The notes beneath the pieces are model-generated. The model worked only from the letters and a program-made list of their open reading frames with translations, searched no databases and was not told the origin of the DNA. A DNA stretch of 6,698 bases from the NCBI GenBank assembly GCA_030591825.1, contig JAUVAG010000066.1, positions 1 to 6,698 of the forward strand, in the 5' to 3' direction. Each line of letters starts with the position of its first letter. Position 1 is the first letter of the stretch. A program made the position numbers and the translations under genes. Source of the DNA: Dethiosulfatibacter sp. GTDB taxonomy: Bacteria; Bacillota; Clostridia; Tissierellales; Dethiosulfatibacteraceae. Below are positions 1-5,945 of the stretch, piece after piece.

Positions 1-678
1 AAAATTGAAATAGACTTTTCAGATACAGCTGGTTCAAAGACTGGAAAGCTTCTTCCTACGGGAAATCCTGTAGACAAGATGACTATAGCAGATATTGGCG
101 AGATTGAATTTTCTCTTGTAGATGCTGCAAATCCTGTTATATTCGTAAGAGCTAAGGATTTGGGTCTTACTGGAATTGAAACACCAAGCCAGATAGATAA
201 GGACGAAAGAATCCTTGGAATTTTGGAAGAAATAAGAGGAAATGCTGCAATAATAACTGGAGCTGCTAAAGATTTGGATGATGCACTTCAGAATGCTCCA
301 GCATTCCCAATGGTTGCATTTGTTTCAGAATCACAGGATTATACTGCTTTTGGATCAAAGAAGAAAGTATCGGAAGATGCAACAGATTTTGTTTCAAGAC
401 TTATGTTCATGCAGGTAATACACAAGACTTATGCAGGTACAGGTACAATATGTACAGGTGCTGCAGCAAGAATCGAAGGAACTCTTGTTAATGAAGCAAT
501 GAAAGCTAAGAACAAGGGACAAGAAAATATATTAAAAATTGGACATCCATCAGGAGTAATAACTATAGATGTTTCAGCACACAAGGATGACAGTAGCTGG
601 ATTCTTGACAAGGCGTCTATAAACAGGACTGCAAGAAGAATAATGGATGGATTCTGCTACACACCTGCAGGAGAGTAA
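1..678 (+). CDS. mii: 3-methylitaconate isomerase, PrpF family (5'-truncated)
   Basis: The frame is open from base 1 to the TAA at 676-678, giving 225 visible C-terminal residues; the start and the N-terminal domain lie outside the window. The fragment shows PrpF-family features: a Gly-Lys-Leu-Leu-Pro-Thr-Gly-Asn stretch around residues 15-22, the VDAANPVIFV stretch after it, and a Gly-His-Pro-Ser-Gly segment near the C-terminus. PrpF-like proteins are cofactor-free isomerases that move the double bond of methyl-branched C6 or C7 unsaturated diacids or triacids. In nicotinate fermentation the member Mii converts 3-methylitaconate to 2,3-dimethylmaleate in the cytoplasm. The specific call rests on context, since dml, ena and hnr follow on the same strand. 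From the fragment alone it could be an aconitate or methylaconitate isomerase. The catalytic N-terminal residues cannot be checked here. The next gene's ribosome binding site lies inside its last codons, which indicates cotranscription. Confidence 0.78.
   Translation, partial: KIEIDFSDTAGSKTGKLLPTGNPVDKMTIADIGEIEFSLVDAANPVIFVRAKDLGLTGIETPSQIDKDERILGILEEIRGNAAIITGAAKDLDDALQNAPAFPMVAFVSESQDYTAFGSKKKVSEDATDFVSRLMFMQVIHKTYAGTGTICTGAAARIEGTLVNEAMKAKNKGQENILKIGHPSGVITIDVSAHKDDSSWILDKASINRTARRIMDGFCYTPAGE
669..673 (+). promoter_or_regulatory. Shine-Dalgarno site of the MutL-like gene
   Basis: AGGAG lies inside the last codons of the isomerase gene, 9 nt before the ATG at 683. It decides the start: an in-frame ATG at 647 would add 12 residues but has no comparable site, and it would place the ASKHA phosphate-1 motif unusually far from the N-terminus. 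Confidence 0.75.
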
Positions 679-682
679 TAAA

Positions 683-2104
683 ATGAATAAGTACGATTTT
701 CATATAATTGATATTGGAAGTACGTATACAAAACAAAGATTGTTCAAAAACAGTGAGTTGGTGGCTACAGTGCAGTCGCCAACCACTATAGACAACGTGT
801 ACAAAGGTATTAAGAAGGGACTTGACTTGATGAAGGAAGGTCTTGAGGAAGAGAAAATAGATGCTGAATTTGTACTGTCTTCAAGCAGTGCTGCAGGAGG
901 ACTTAGAATGGTGGCCATAGGCTTCATGATGAGGGTTACTGCAAAGGCTGCAAAGGAAGTTGCAATGAATTCAGGATCTAAGATACTTGAAATTTTATCA
1001 AATGAGGACCCTGCTGATTTCAGAGTTCAGGTTTTAAAAGAAATTAGCCCTGATATAATACTTCTTGCCGGAGGAACCGATGGCGGAGATGAAAAATCAA
1101 TAATTGAAAATGCTGAACTGATTGTAGCAAGTGAAACAAATGCTGTGGTTGTAATTGCAGGCAATCTAAATGCACAGAGAAAAGTGGCCAAAATACTCAA
1201 GGCTGGAAACATCAACCATATAAGGGTACCTAATATAATGCCTACCATCCATGAATTACGGGTGAAGGAAGCCAGGGAAGCAATCCATATGGAATTTATC
1301 AAGGAGATTACAAAGGCTGAAGGACTTAATGCACTTCAGCAGGTAATAACCAATGATAAGATAATACCAACACCTGGAGCTGTTCTCATGGCTGCAGAAC
1401 TTCTTGCGAAAGGAACCTACAAAACTGAAGGAATTGGTGAACTTATAATAGTTGATCTTGGCGGTGCCACAACAGATATTCATTCCGTAATTCCACAGAT
1501 GGAAGAACTTGACGCAGAAGAGAGAGGTCTTGTCGTAACAAACGAGAAGCAGATGTCCTATAGAACCGTTGAGGGAAATCTGGGACTTAGAATAAGCGCC
1601 GTAGGAATTATTGATGCAGTTGATTCCAGGCTGATACTTGAAAAAAGGAATCTTAACACCGCTGAAATGGTAAAGGAATTTGAAGAGTATTGCGAGATGG
1701 TTGAAGAAAATCCTTCCTATCTTCCATTAAATGAAAAGGAAGAAATATTTGATACCCTACTTGCAGAAACAGCTGTGGAAGTTGCCTTGAAAAGACATGC
1801 TGGAAGGTATGCTTCAGAAGTGGATACCTTCAAGGGTTATATTACAGGTATGCCTATTGGAAGAGATTTGAGAAATGTAGACCTTGTAATAGGTGTCGGT
1901 GGAATATTTTCACATAATGATGAAGAGAAAAGCAAGGCTATCATAAGAGAAGCCTTGAAAGATAGAAACATGTCACTGCTTCCCAAAAATCCAAAGATCA
2001 TAATTGACAAGGATTACCTGCTTTTCGCAGCAGGTAACATTATGGAAGAGGATAAGGACTATGCCATGGAAGTCCTAAGAAAAAAATTCATGGCAAAAAA
2101 ATAA
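683..2104 (+). CDS. mutL: MutL/GlmL-type ATPase, probable B12-mutase repair protein
   Basis: This 473-residue protein belongs to the glutamate-mutase MutL (GlmL) family of ASKHA ATPases, which is unrelated to mismatch-repair MutL. Visible nucleotide-binding elements are DIGSTYTK at residues 10-17 (phosphate 1), LLAGGTDGGDE at 127-137, VDLGGATTD at 257-265 (phosphate 2) and VIGVGGI at 402-408 (adenosine-side loop). There is no signal peptide or membrane segment, so it should be cytoplasmic. Family members are encoded with adenosylcobalamin-dependent carbon-skeleton mutases and are thought to protect or reactivate them after cofactor damage. Placed right after the isomerase gene and before dml, its likely client is 2-methyleneglutarate mutase, presumably encoded upstream. 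The client is an inference. The start at 683 is chosen for its AGGAG site. Codon use is less biased than in the neighbouring enzyme genes, with more GCC, ACC, GTG, CTG and AGG codons, which suggests lower expression. It ends 20 bp before dml. Confidence 0.82.
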   Translation: MNKYDFHIIDIGSTYTKQRLFKNSELVATVQSPTTIDNVYKGIKKGLDLMKEGLEEEKIDAEFVLSSSSAAGGLRMVAIGFMMRVTAKAAKEVAMNSGSKILEILSNEDPADFRVQVLKEISPDIILLAGGTDGGDEKSIIENAELIVASETNAVVVIAGNLNAQRKVAKILKAGNINHIRVPNIMPTIHELRVKEAREAIHMEFIKEITKAEGLNALQQVITNDKIIPTPGAVLMAAELLAKGTYKTEGIGELIIVDLGGATTDIHSVIPQMEELDAEERGLVVTNEKQMSYRTVEGNLGLRISAVGIIDAVDSRLILEKRNLNTAEMVKEFEEYCEMVEENPSYLPLNEKEEIFDTLLAETAVEVALKRHAGRYASEVDTFKGYITGMPIGRDLRNVDLVIGVGGIFSHNDEEKSKAIIREALKDRNMSLLPKNPKIIIDKDYLLFAAGNIMEEDKDYAMEVLRKKFMAKK

Positions 2105-2124
2105 TAAATTTACGGGAGATATAA

Positions 2125-2988
2125 ATGAACGCAAGAGTTAAATTGAAAAAAGCATTGGAAGCAAAGGAAATATTGGTAGCACCAGGAGCGCATGATGTGC
2201 TTACAGCAAGAGTTATAGAGCAAGCTGGATTTAAGGCTGTATATATGACAGGATACGGACAGGCTGCAAGTGCACTTGGAAAGCCTGATGTAGGTCTTTT
2301 GACACTTACAGAAATGGTTGACAGAGCTGCAAAGTTTGTTAGTGCTGTAAAAGTTCCTGTAATAGCTGATGCAGATACAGGATTTGGAAATGCACTTAGT
2401 GTAATGAGAACTGTAGAGCTTTATGAGAAGGCTGGAGTTGCAGCAATACAACTTGAAGACCAGGTTGCACCTAAGAGATGTGGACACATGCTTGGAAGAG
2501 AAGTTGTTCCTATGGAAGAAATGGTTGGAAAGATAGAAGCTGCAATAGAAGCAAGAACTGACGAGAGCATGCTTATAATAGCAAGAACAGATGCAAGAAC
2601 AAACCTTGGTTTCGAAGAAGCACTTAAGAGAGTTAAGGCTTATGAGGCTGCTGGTGCAGACATAATATTCCTTGAGTCTTTGGAAGCAGAAGAAGAAATG
2701 GAAATACTTAACAAGGAAATTAAGGCACCAACACTTGCAAACATGGTAGAAGGTGGAAGAACTCCAGTATTCACTAATGCTAAGCTTCAAGGATTAGGAT
2801 ACGATCTTGTAATCTGGCCAACAGCGTCTACATATGTTACAGCATTCATGATGCAGAAACTTATGAAGGAACTTATGGAAAAAGATACAACTGAAGGAAT
2901 GATGAATGAAATGATTGAATTCCCGGATTTCAACAAGCTTATTGGACTTGAAGAATACAATGAAATGGGATTGAAATTTATTAAGTAA
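2125..2988 (+). CDS. dml: 2,3-dimethylmalate lyase (isocitrate lyase/PEP mutase superfamily)
   Basis: The 287-residue product is a full-length member of the isocitrate lyase/PEP mutase superfamily. Seen in order: YMTGYG at residues 40-45 (substrate and phosphate-side loop), ADADTGFGN at 81-89 with the metal-binding aspartates D82 and D84, the lyase signature KRCGH at 117-121 with catalytic C119, ARTDA at 153-157, and FLESLE around 182-187 with E184. The KRCGH cysteine marks a C-C lyase rather than a mutase. In nicotinate fermentation Dml cleaves (2R,3S)-2,3-dimethylmalate to propionate and pyruvate, the last step, with Mg2+, in the cytoplasm. The closest alternative is methylisocitrate lyase (PrpB). 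The gene context of enamidase and 6-hydroxynicotinate reductase, with no 2-methylcitrate genes in view, favours Dml. A GGGAG site at 2114-2118 lies 6 nt before the ATG. Codon bias is strong, as expected for an abundant catabolic enzyme. Confidence 0.85.
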   Translation: MNARVKLKKALEAKEILVAPGAHDVLTARVIEQAGFKAVYMTGYGQAASALGKPDVGLLTLTEMVDRAAKFVSAVKVPVIADADTGFGNALSVMRTVELYEKAGVAAIQLEDQVAPKRCGHMLGREVVPMEEMVGKIEAAIEARTDESMLIIARTDARTNLGFEEALKRVKAYEAAGADIIFLESLEAEEEMEILNKEIKAPTLANMVEGGRTPVFTNAKLQGLGYDLVIWPTASTYVTAFMMQKLMKELMEKDTTEGMMNEMIEFPDFNKLIGLEEYNEMGLKFIK

Positions 2989-3023
2989 TTAATTTTTAGT
3001 ATCCCTGATTATATATCTAATAT

Positions 3024-3045
3024 TTGATTTGAATATTCATATCAA
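3024..3045. promoter_or_regulatory. 22-bp imperfect palindrome, candidate operator
   Basis: The half-sites read TTGATtTGAAT and ATTCAtATCAA. They are exactly complementary except for one symmetric T/T pair (3029 with 3040), so 10 of 11 pairs match. The dyad covers the -35-like hexamer and the whole spacer of the candidate promoter, a placement expected for a dimeric repressor or a spacer-binding activator. I see no regulator gene in the window, so the cognate protein is unknown. Confidence 0.4.
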
Positions 3046-3051
3046 TATTAT
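3024..3051 (+). promoter_or_regulatory. Candidate sigma-A promoter for ena-hnr
   Basis: A TTGATT -35-like hexamer (3024-3029) and a TATTAT -10-like hexamer (3046-3051) are separated by 16 bp. This is the best such pair I found in the gap. Transcription would start near 3057-3060 and give a leader of about 190 nt before the ena start codon. This is a prediction by eye in A/T-rich DNA, where chance matches are common. Confidence 0.38.
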
Positions 3052-3117
3052 CCAATCTACTGCAGAACAGTTAAGGTTAATATTTATTCAGCAATAGAGA
3101 ACAAATAGGATTAAAAT

Positions 3118-3153
3118 ATGAGGGGATGCTTTCTTATAGCCAAAGAAAGTTAA
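3118..3153 (+). CDS. Possible 11-residue leader peptide ORF
   Basis: An ATG at 3118 opens an 11-codon frame, MRGCFLIAKES, ending in TAA at 3151-3153. An AGGA (3107-3110) lies 7 nt upstream, a proper Shine-Dalgarno distance. The frame contains a 7-bp hairpin (3129-3135 with 3143-3149). If translated, ribosomes in this frame would open the hairpin, as in leader-peptide control. No run of one diagnostic codon is present, and an ORF this short arises easily by chance. No known leader peptide is recognised. Confidence 0.2.
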   Translation: MRGCFLIAKES

Positions 3154-3164
3154 AATATTCACAA
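3147..3164. promoter_or_regulatory. Rex-like redox operator candidate
   Basis: AAGTTAA-AATA-TTCACAA fits the Rex pattern TTGTTAA-N4-TTAACAA at 11 of 14 specified positions (5/7 in the left half, 6/7 in the right half). Rex senses NADH/NAD+ and controls many clostridial fermentation genes, and the pathway includes an NADH-dependent 2-formylglutarate reduction. The site lies about 90 bp downstream of the predicted transcription start, so it would act as a roadblock or serve a different promoter. A/T-rich DNA makes chance matches likely. Confidence 0.22.
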
Positions 3165-3237
3165 TATTGTAAGTGTTGGTGTTATGCGATTAACGCGGAT
3201 GGCACGACGTAGTAGCTTTGTTTTTAAAAAAATATTT

Positions 3238-3242
3238 GGAGG
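3238..3242 (+). promoter_or_regulatory. Shine-Dalgarno site of enamidase
   Basis: GGAGG lies 5 nt before the ATG at 3248. It excludes the in-frame ATG at 3218, which would add 10 residues encoded across the site itself and has no purine-rich sequence in front. Confidence 0.8.
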
Positions 3243-3247
3243 TTTTT

Positions 3248-4411
3248 ATGTCAGTATTAATTATAAAAAATGTTGGAACAATGATATCAGGAGATCTTAA
3301 AAATCCTCTGTTGGATGCAATCACAGTAGTAGTAGTAGATGGCATTATTAAAGAAGTAGGTGGAGCAGAACTTGAGAAGAAGTATACTGCCGACAGCGTA
3401 ATCGATGCAAACGGTACCACACTTACTCCTGGAATAGTAGATACACATGTTCACCCTGTTTTGGGAGACTTTTCTCCTAGACAAAGCATTCTTGGATTCA
3501 TGGAAAGCTCTGTTCATGGTGGAATAACAACATTTTTATCTGCAGGAGAGCCTCATACTCCTGGAAGACCTAAGGATAGATCGGGTACAAAAGCTCTTGC
3601 TATTCTCGGCAAGAAAAGTTCAATGAATTTTAGACCAGGTGGAGCTAAATTCCACGGTGGTTCACTTATTCTTGAACAAGGATTAATTGAGGAGGACTTC
3701 AAAGAACTTGCTGCTGAAGGAGTAGATATAGTTGGTGAAGTAGGACTTGGAACTGTTAAGAAACCTGAAGATGCAGCTCCTATGGTAAAATGGGCAAAAG
3801 AAAATGGAATGACTGTAATGATGCACACAGGTGGAACAAGCATACCTGGAAGTAGCTCAATATCTGCAGATGATGTAATAGCAACAGATCCCGATGTAGT
3901 TTCGCATATAAATGGTGGACCAACTTCTATACCTTTAGATGAAGTTGACAAGTTGATAGATGAAACTGAATTGAGCCTTGAGGTTATTCAGTGTGGAAAC
4001 TTTAGAATACTTAAATATGTAGCAGAAAAACTTTCGAAAAAAGGTCAATTAAACAGAATGCTAATGGGAACTGATGCTCCTTCTGGAACTGGTGTTATAC
4101 CTTTAAGCCAGATAAGAACAATGTCATATCTTGCATCATGTTGTGATGGGATTTCAGCTGCTGAAGCAATCTGTATAGGAACTGGAAACAATGCTGATAA
4201 GTTTAAGCTTAACAGAGGAAAGATTGAAGTAGGAAGAGAAGCTGACTTCGTAATAATGGATGCACCTATGGGTTCTGCAGGAAAAGACGCTTTAGAAGCA
4301 TTTGAAGTTGGAGATCTTCCAGGTATTGCATTTGTTATTGTTGATGGAAAAGTGGTAGTGAAGAAAAGTAGAAATACACCTCCGGCAACTAGAAAGCCGT
4401 CTATAGTATAA
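3248..4411 (+). CDS. ena: Enamidase (amidohydrolase superfamily)
   Basis: The 387-residue product closely resembles E. barkeri enamidase, as I recall that sequence, and has nearly the same length. Enamidase hydrolyses 1,4,5,6-tetrahydro-6-oxonicotinate to ammonia and (S)-2-formylglutarate, opening the reduced nicotinate ring in the cytoplasm. Amidohydrolase metal ligands are visible: the H67-x-H69 pair in DTHVHP, E164 in GEVGLG, H193 in MMHTGG, H220 in SHINGG and D276 in GTDAPSGTG. The glutamate at 164 stands where many relatives use a carbamylated lysine, matching the Fe-Zn centre reported for enamidase. The stretches GRPKDRSGTKALAI (about 115-128), HTGGTSIPGSSS (193-204) and the C-terminal SRNTPPA are also shared with the characterised enzyme. 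It is the first gene of the right block, preceded by the regulatory gap and followed by hnr after 14 bp. Dihydroorotase or hydantoinase is much less likely given this match and the neighbours. Confidence 0.93.
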   Translation: MSVLIIKNVGTMISGDLKNPLLDAITVVVVDGIIKEVGGAELEKKYTADSVIDANGTTLTPGIVDTHVHPVLGDFSPRQSILGFMESSVHGGITTFLSAGEPHTPGRPKDRSGTKALAILGKKSSMNFRPGGAKFHGGSLILEQGLIEEDFKELAAEGVDIVGEVGLGTVKKPEDAAPMVKWAKENGMTVMMHTGGTSIPGSSSISADDVIATDPDVVSHINGGPTSIPLDEVDKLIDETELSLEVIQCGNFRILKYVAEKLSKKGQLNRMLMGTDAPSGTGVIPLSQIRTMSYLASCCDGISAAEAICIGTGNNADKFKLNRGKIEVGREADFVIMDAPMGSAGKDALEAFEVGDLPGIAFVIVDGKVVVKKSRNTPPATRKPSIV

Positions 4412-4426
4412 ATTAGGAGTGAATAG

Positions 4427-5941
4427 ATGATAAATATTAATTTGGATAAATGTATAGGTTGTAAGCTTTGTGAAAAGAATTGTCCCCTTGATGCTATAAA
4501 AGTAACAGATAAAAAAGCTGCAACAAATGATGCTTGTGTAAGTTGTGGAATCTGCGTAAGGGTATGTCCTGTAGATGCAATAGAAAAGACTGTTGGAGAA
4601 AAAGACAGTGCAAATGAAACATGCACTCACTGTCCTGTAAGGTGTTCAGTACCTATGGGTCAGACTGGTGCTTGCAAAAGATATACAAACAACAACGGAA
4701 CACTTGAAAGAAACAGAAAGCTTGTTGTAGAAGCAATAACAAGCGAGCCGGGAACTAGAAACCTTCCATACAAGCCTTTGATAACTGCTGTTGGAGCTGG
4801 AACAAACTATCCTTGCTGCAGGCCTGCACCATATATAGTACAGGAAAAGGTAGCAGGCGTAGATGTTGTAACTGTTGTAACTGAAGCACCTCTAAGCTAC
4901 AGTGGTGTAAAGGTTAAGCTTGATACCAATCTTCATATTGGTGAAGAAGGGGCAAAAATCAAGAGAGATGGAAAGCTTGTTGGAATGATTACTACTGAAG
5001 AATATGGTTCTAAAATGCTTACTATAGGTGGAGCAAATCTTCTAAGTAACGGAAATGATGGATTTATTGTTGCAAAGACAATTGTAGACCTTGCAAATGG
5101 AAGAAGAGTAACTCTTAAGGTTGATAAAGGAAGTAAACTTGAAATTCAACAAGGATTTGCTCCAATAATTGACGGACAGGAAGAGAAGCTTATGAGAGTT
5201 GGTTGTGGAAGTGCTACTATAGGCATGTTTGCAAAGAGACTTTCCGAAGTTGTTGATGAAGCGGTAATACTTGACTATCATGTAATAGGACTTTTGTCAG
5301 AGCATATGGCAGGATCTGATGTTGGAATGAAATACAGCGGAGTTGTTCCTTTTGGAACCAAATCTACTGTTGGAAGATACTTTGGAGTACACGGCCACGG
5401 TTGGGGTGGTACTGAAGTTATGGATCCAAAGGATGCTATAATTTCTGTAGACATGAACCTTGCCAAAGAAGGTATGAAAATACTTGTAACTGAAACTACT
5501 GGACAAAAAGCTGCTATGTTCGTTGTGAAGGCGGATGGAACAGTTGAATCAGTTGACATGAGTCAGGAAGCTATGGATGCTGTAAACCTTATTAAGAATA
5601 CTTGTGAAGTATCAAAGACTTCTATAATCTATACAGGAGGAACTGGTGGTAGTGCAAGAGCTGGAGTTGTAAACTTCCCTAAAAAGCTTTCCGATGCAGT
5701 TCACAATGAAGATGTATATATGACTGTCGGCGGAGCACCTGCATTTATTCTTCCAGGTGGAGGAATCAACTTTATGGTTGATGTAGCAAAAATGGTTGAA
5801 GACGCTACAACTTGGGTACCAACACCTGCAACTGTTGCACCTGTTGAATATACAATGACTAGAGAAAAATATGAAGAGCTTGGCGGCCATGTTGCCAGCA
5901 TAAGAAGTAAAAAAGAAATACTCAAAGAACTGGGACTATAG
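4427..5941 (+). CDS. hnr: 6-hydroxynicotinate reductase
   Basis: The 504-residue product starts with a 2x[4Fe-4S] ferredoxin domain: C9-x2-C12-x2-C15-x3-C19 and C37-x2-C40-x2-C43-x3-C47. A further four-cysteine motif follows, C66-x2-C69-x3-C73-x9-C83. The remaining 400 residues contain C130-C131 in YPCCRPAP, HGHGWGG at 322-328 and a Gly-rich GGTGGSARAG at 404-413. The E. barkeri enzyme uses reduced ferredoxin to turn 6-hydroxynicotinate into 1,4,5,6-tetrahydro-6-oxonicotinate and contains two [4Fe-4S] clusters, one [2Fe-2S] cluster and covalently bound flavin. The eight N-terminal cysteines account for the 4Fe clusters; assigning the 66-83 motif to the [2Fe-2S] cluster is my inference. No signal peptide is seen, so it is cytoplasmic. 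Its product is the substrate of the enzyme encoded just upstream. AGGAG at 4415-4419 lies 7 nt before the ATG. The next gene begins 4 bp after the stop. Confidence 0.9.
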   Translation: MININLDKCIGCKLCEKNCPLDAIKVTDKKAATNDACVSCGICVRVCPVDAIEKTVGEKDSANETCTHCPVRCSVPMGQTGACKRYTNNNGTLERNRKLVVEAITSEPGTRNLPYKPLITAVGAGTNYPCCRPAPYIVQEKVAGVDVVTVVTEAPLSYSGVKVKLDTNLHIGEEGAKIKRDGKLVGMITTEEYGSKMLTIGGANLLSNGNDGFIVAKTIVDLANGRRVTLKVDKGSKLEIQQGFAPIIDGQEEKLMRVGCGSATIGMFAKRLSEVVDEAVILDYHVIGLLSEHMAGSDVGMKYSGVVPFGTKSTVGRYFGVHGHGWGGTEVMDPKDAIISVDMNLAKEGMKILVTETTGQKAAMFVVKADGTVESVDMSQEAMDAVNLIKNTCEVSKTSIIYTGGTGGSARAGVVNFPKKLSDAVHNEDVYMTVGGAPAFILPGGGINFMVDVAKMVEDATTWVPTPATVAPVEYTMTREKYEELGGHVASIRSKKEILKELGL

Positions 5942-5945
5942 AATT

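Larger units (their letters stand above)
2989..3247 (+). other. Intergenic leader region between dml and ena
   Basis: This 259-bp gap separates two gene blocks that are otherwise packed within 4-20 bp of each other. It is A/T-rich except for about 3178-3215, which is roughly half G+C. No G+C-rich stem followed by a U-run is visible after dml, so read-through from the left block is possible. Features seen inside are a candidate promoter with a palindrome (3024-3051), a mini-ORF (3118-3153), a hairpin CTTTCTT/AAGAAAG (3129-3135 with 3143-3149), a Rex-like dyad (3147-3164), a perfect 10-bp palindrome ACAATATTGT (3161-3170), and a small stem GTGTTA/TAACGC (3179-3184 with 3191-3196, including one G-U pair). 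Confidence 0.7.

Noticed and set aside
683..2104. Reading the MutL-like gene as DNA mismatch-repair MutL.
   Set aside because: The motifs are of the ASKHA (actin-like) ATPase type (DIGSTYTK, VDLGGATTD), not the GHKL fold of mismatch-repair MutL. The shared name is a coincidence.
2110..2790. Long open frame on the - strand opposite dml (226 codons).
   Set aside because: Its translation is dominated by Ser, Cys, Tyr and Phe, as expected for the complement of A/T-rich codons, with no recognisable motif. The + strand dml frame has all catalytic motifs and a Shine-Dalgarno site.
2125..2988. Methylisocitrate lyase (PrpB) of the 2-methylcitrate cycle as the identity of the lyase gene.
   Set aside because: The fold and KRCGH motif are shared, but no methylcitrate synthase or dehydratase is nearby, and the nicotinate-specific ena and hnr genes follow. 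It remains the main alternative.
3129..3149. The CTTTCTT/AAGAAAG hairpin as a rho-independent terminator for the left block.
   Set aside because: The stem is short and A/T-rich and is followed by TTAAAATATT rather than a U-run, so it is unlikely to terminate transcription.
3197..3209. Resemblance to the T-box antiterminator consensus (GGATGGCACGACG against GGGTGGNACCGCG, about 10 of 13 positions).
   Set aside because: The conserved ACC is altered, no terminator hairpin with a U-run follows, no Stem I or specifier loop is evident upstream, and a tRNA-sensing element before a nicotinate enzyme makes little sense.
4045..4626. Open frame on the - strand across the ena-hnr junction (193 codons).
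   Set aside because: It runs antisense to two well-supported genes, lacks recognisable domains, and its hydrophobic, Ser-rich composition is a shadow of the opposite coding strand.
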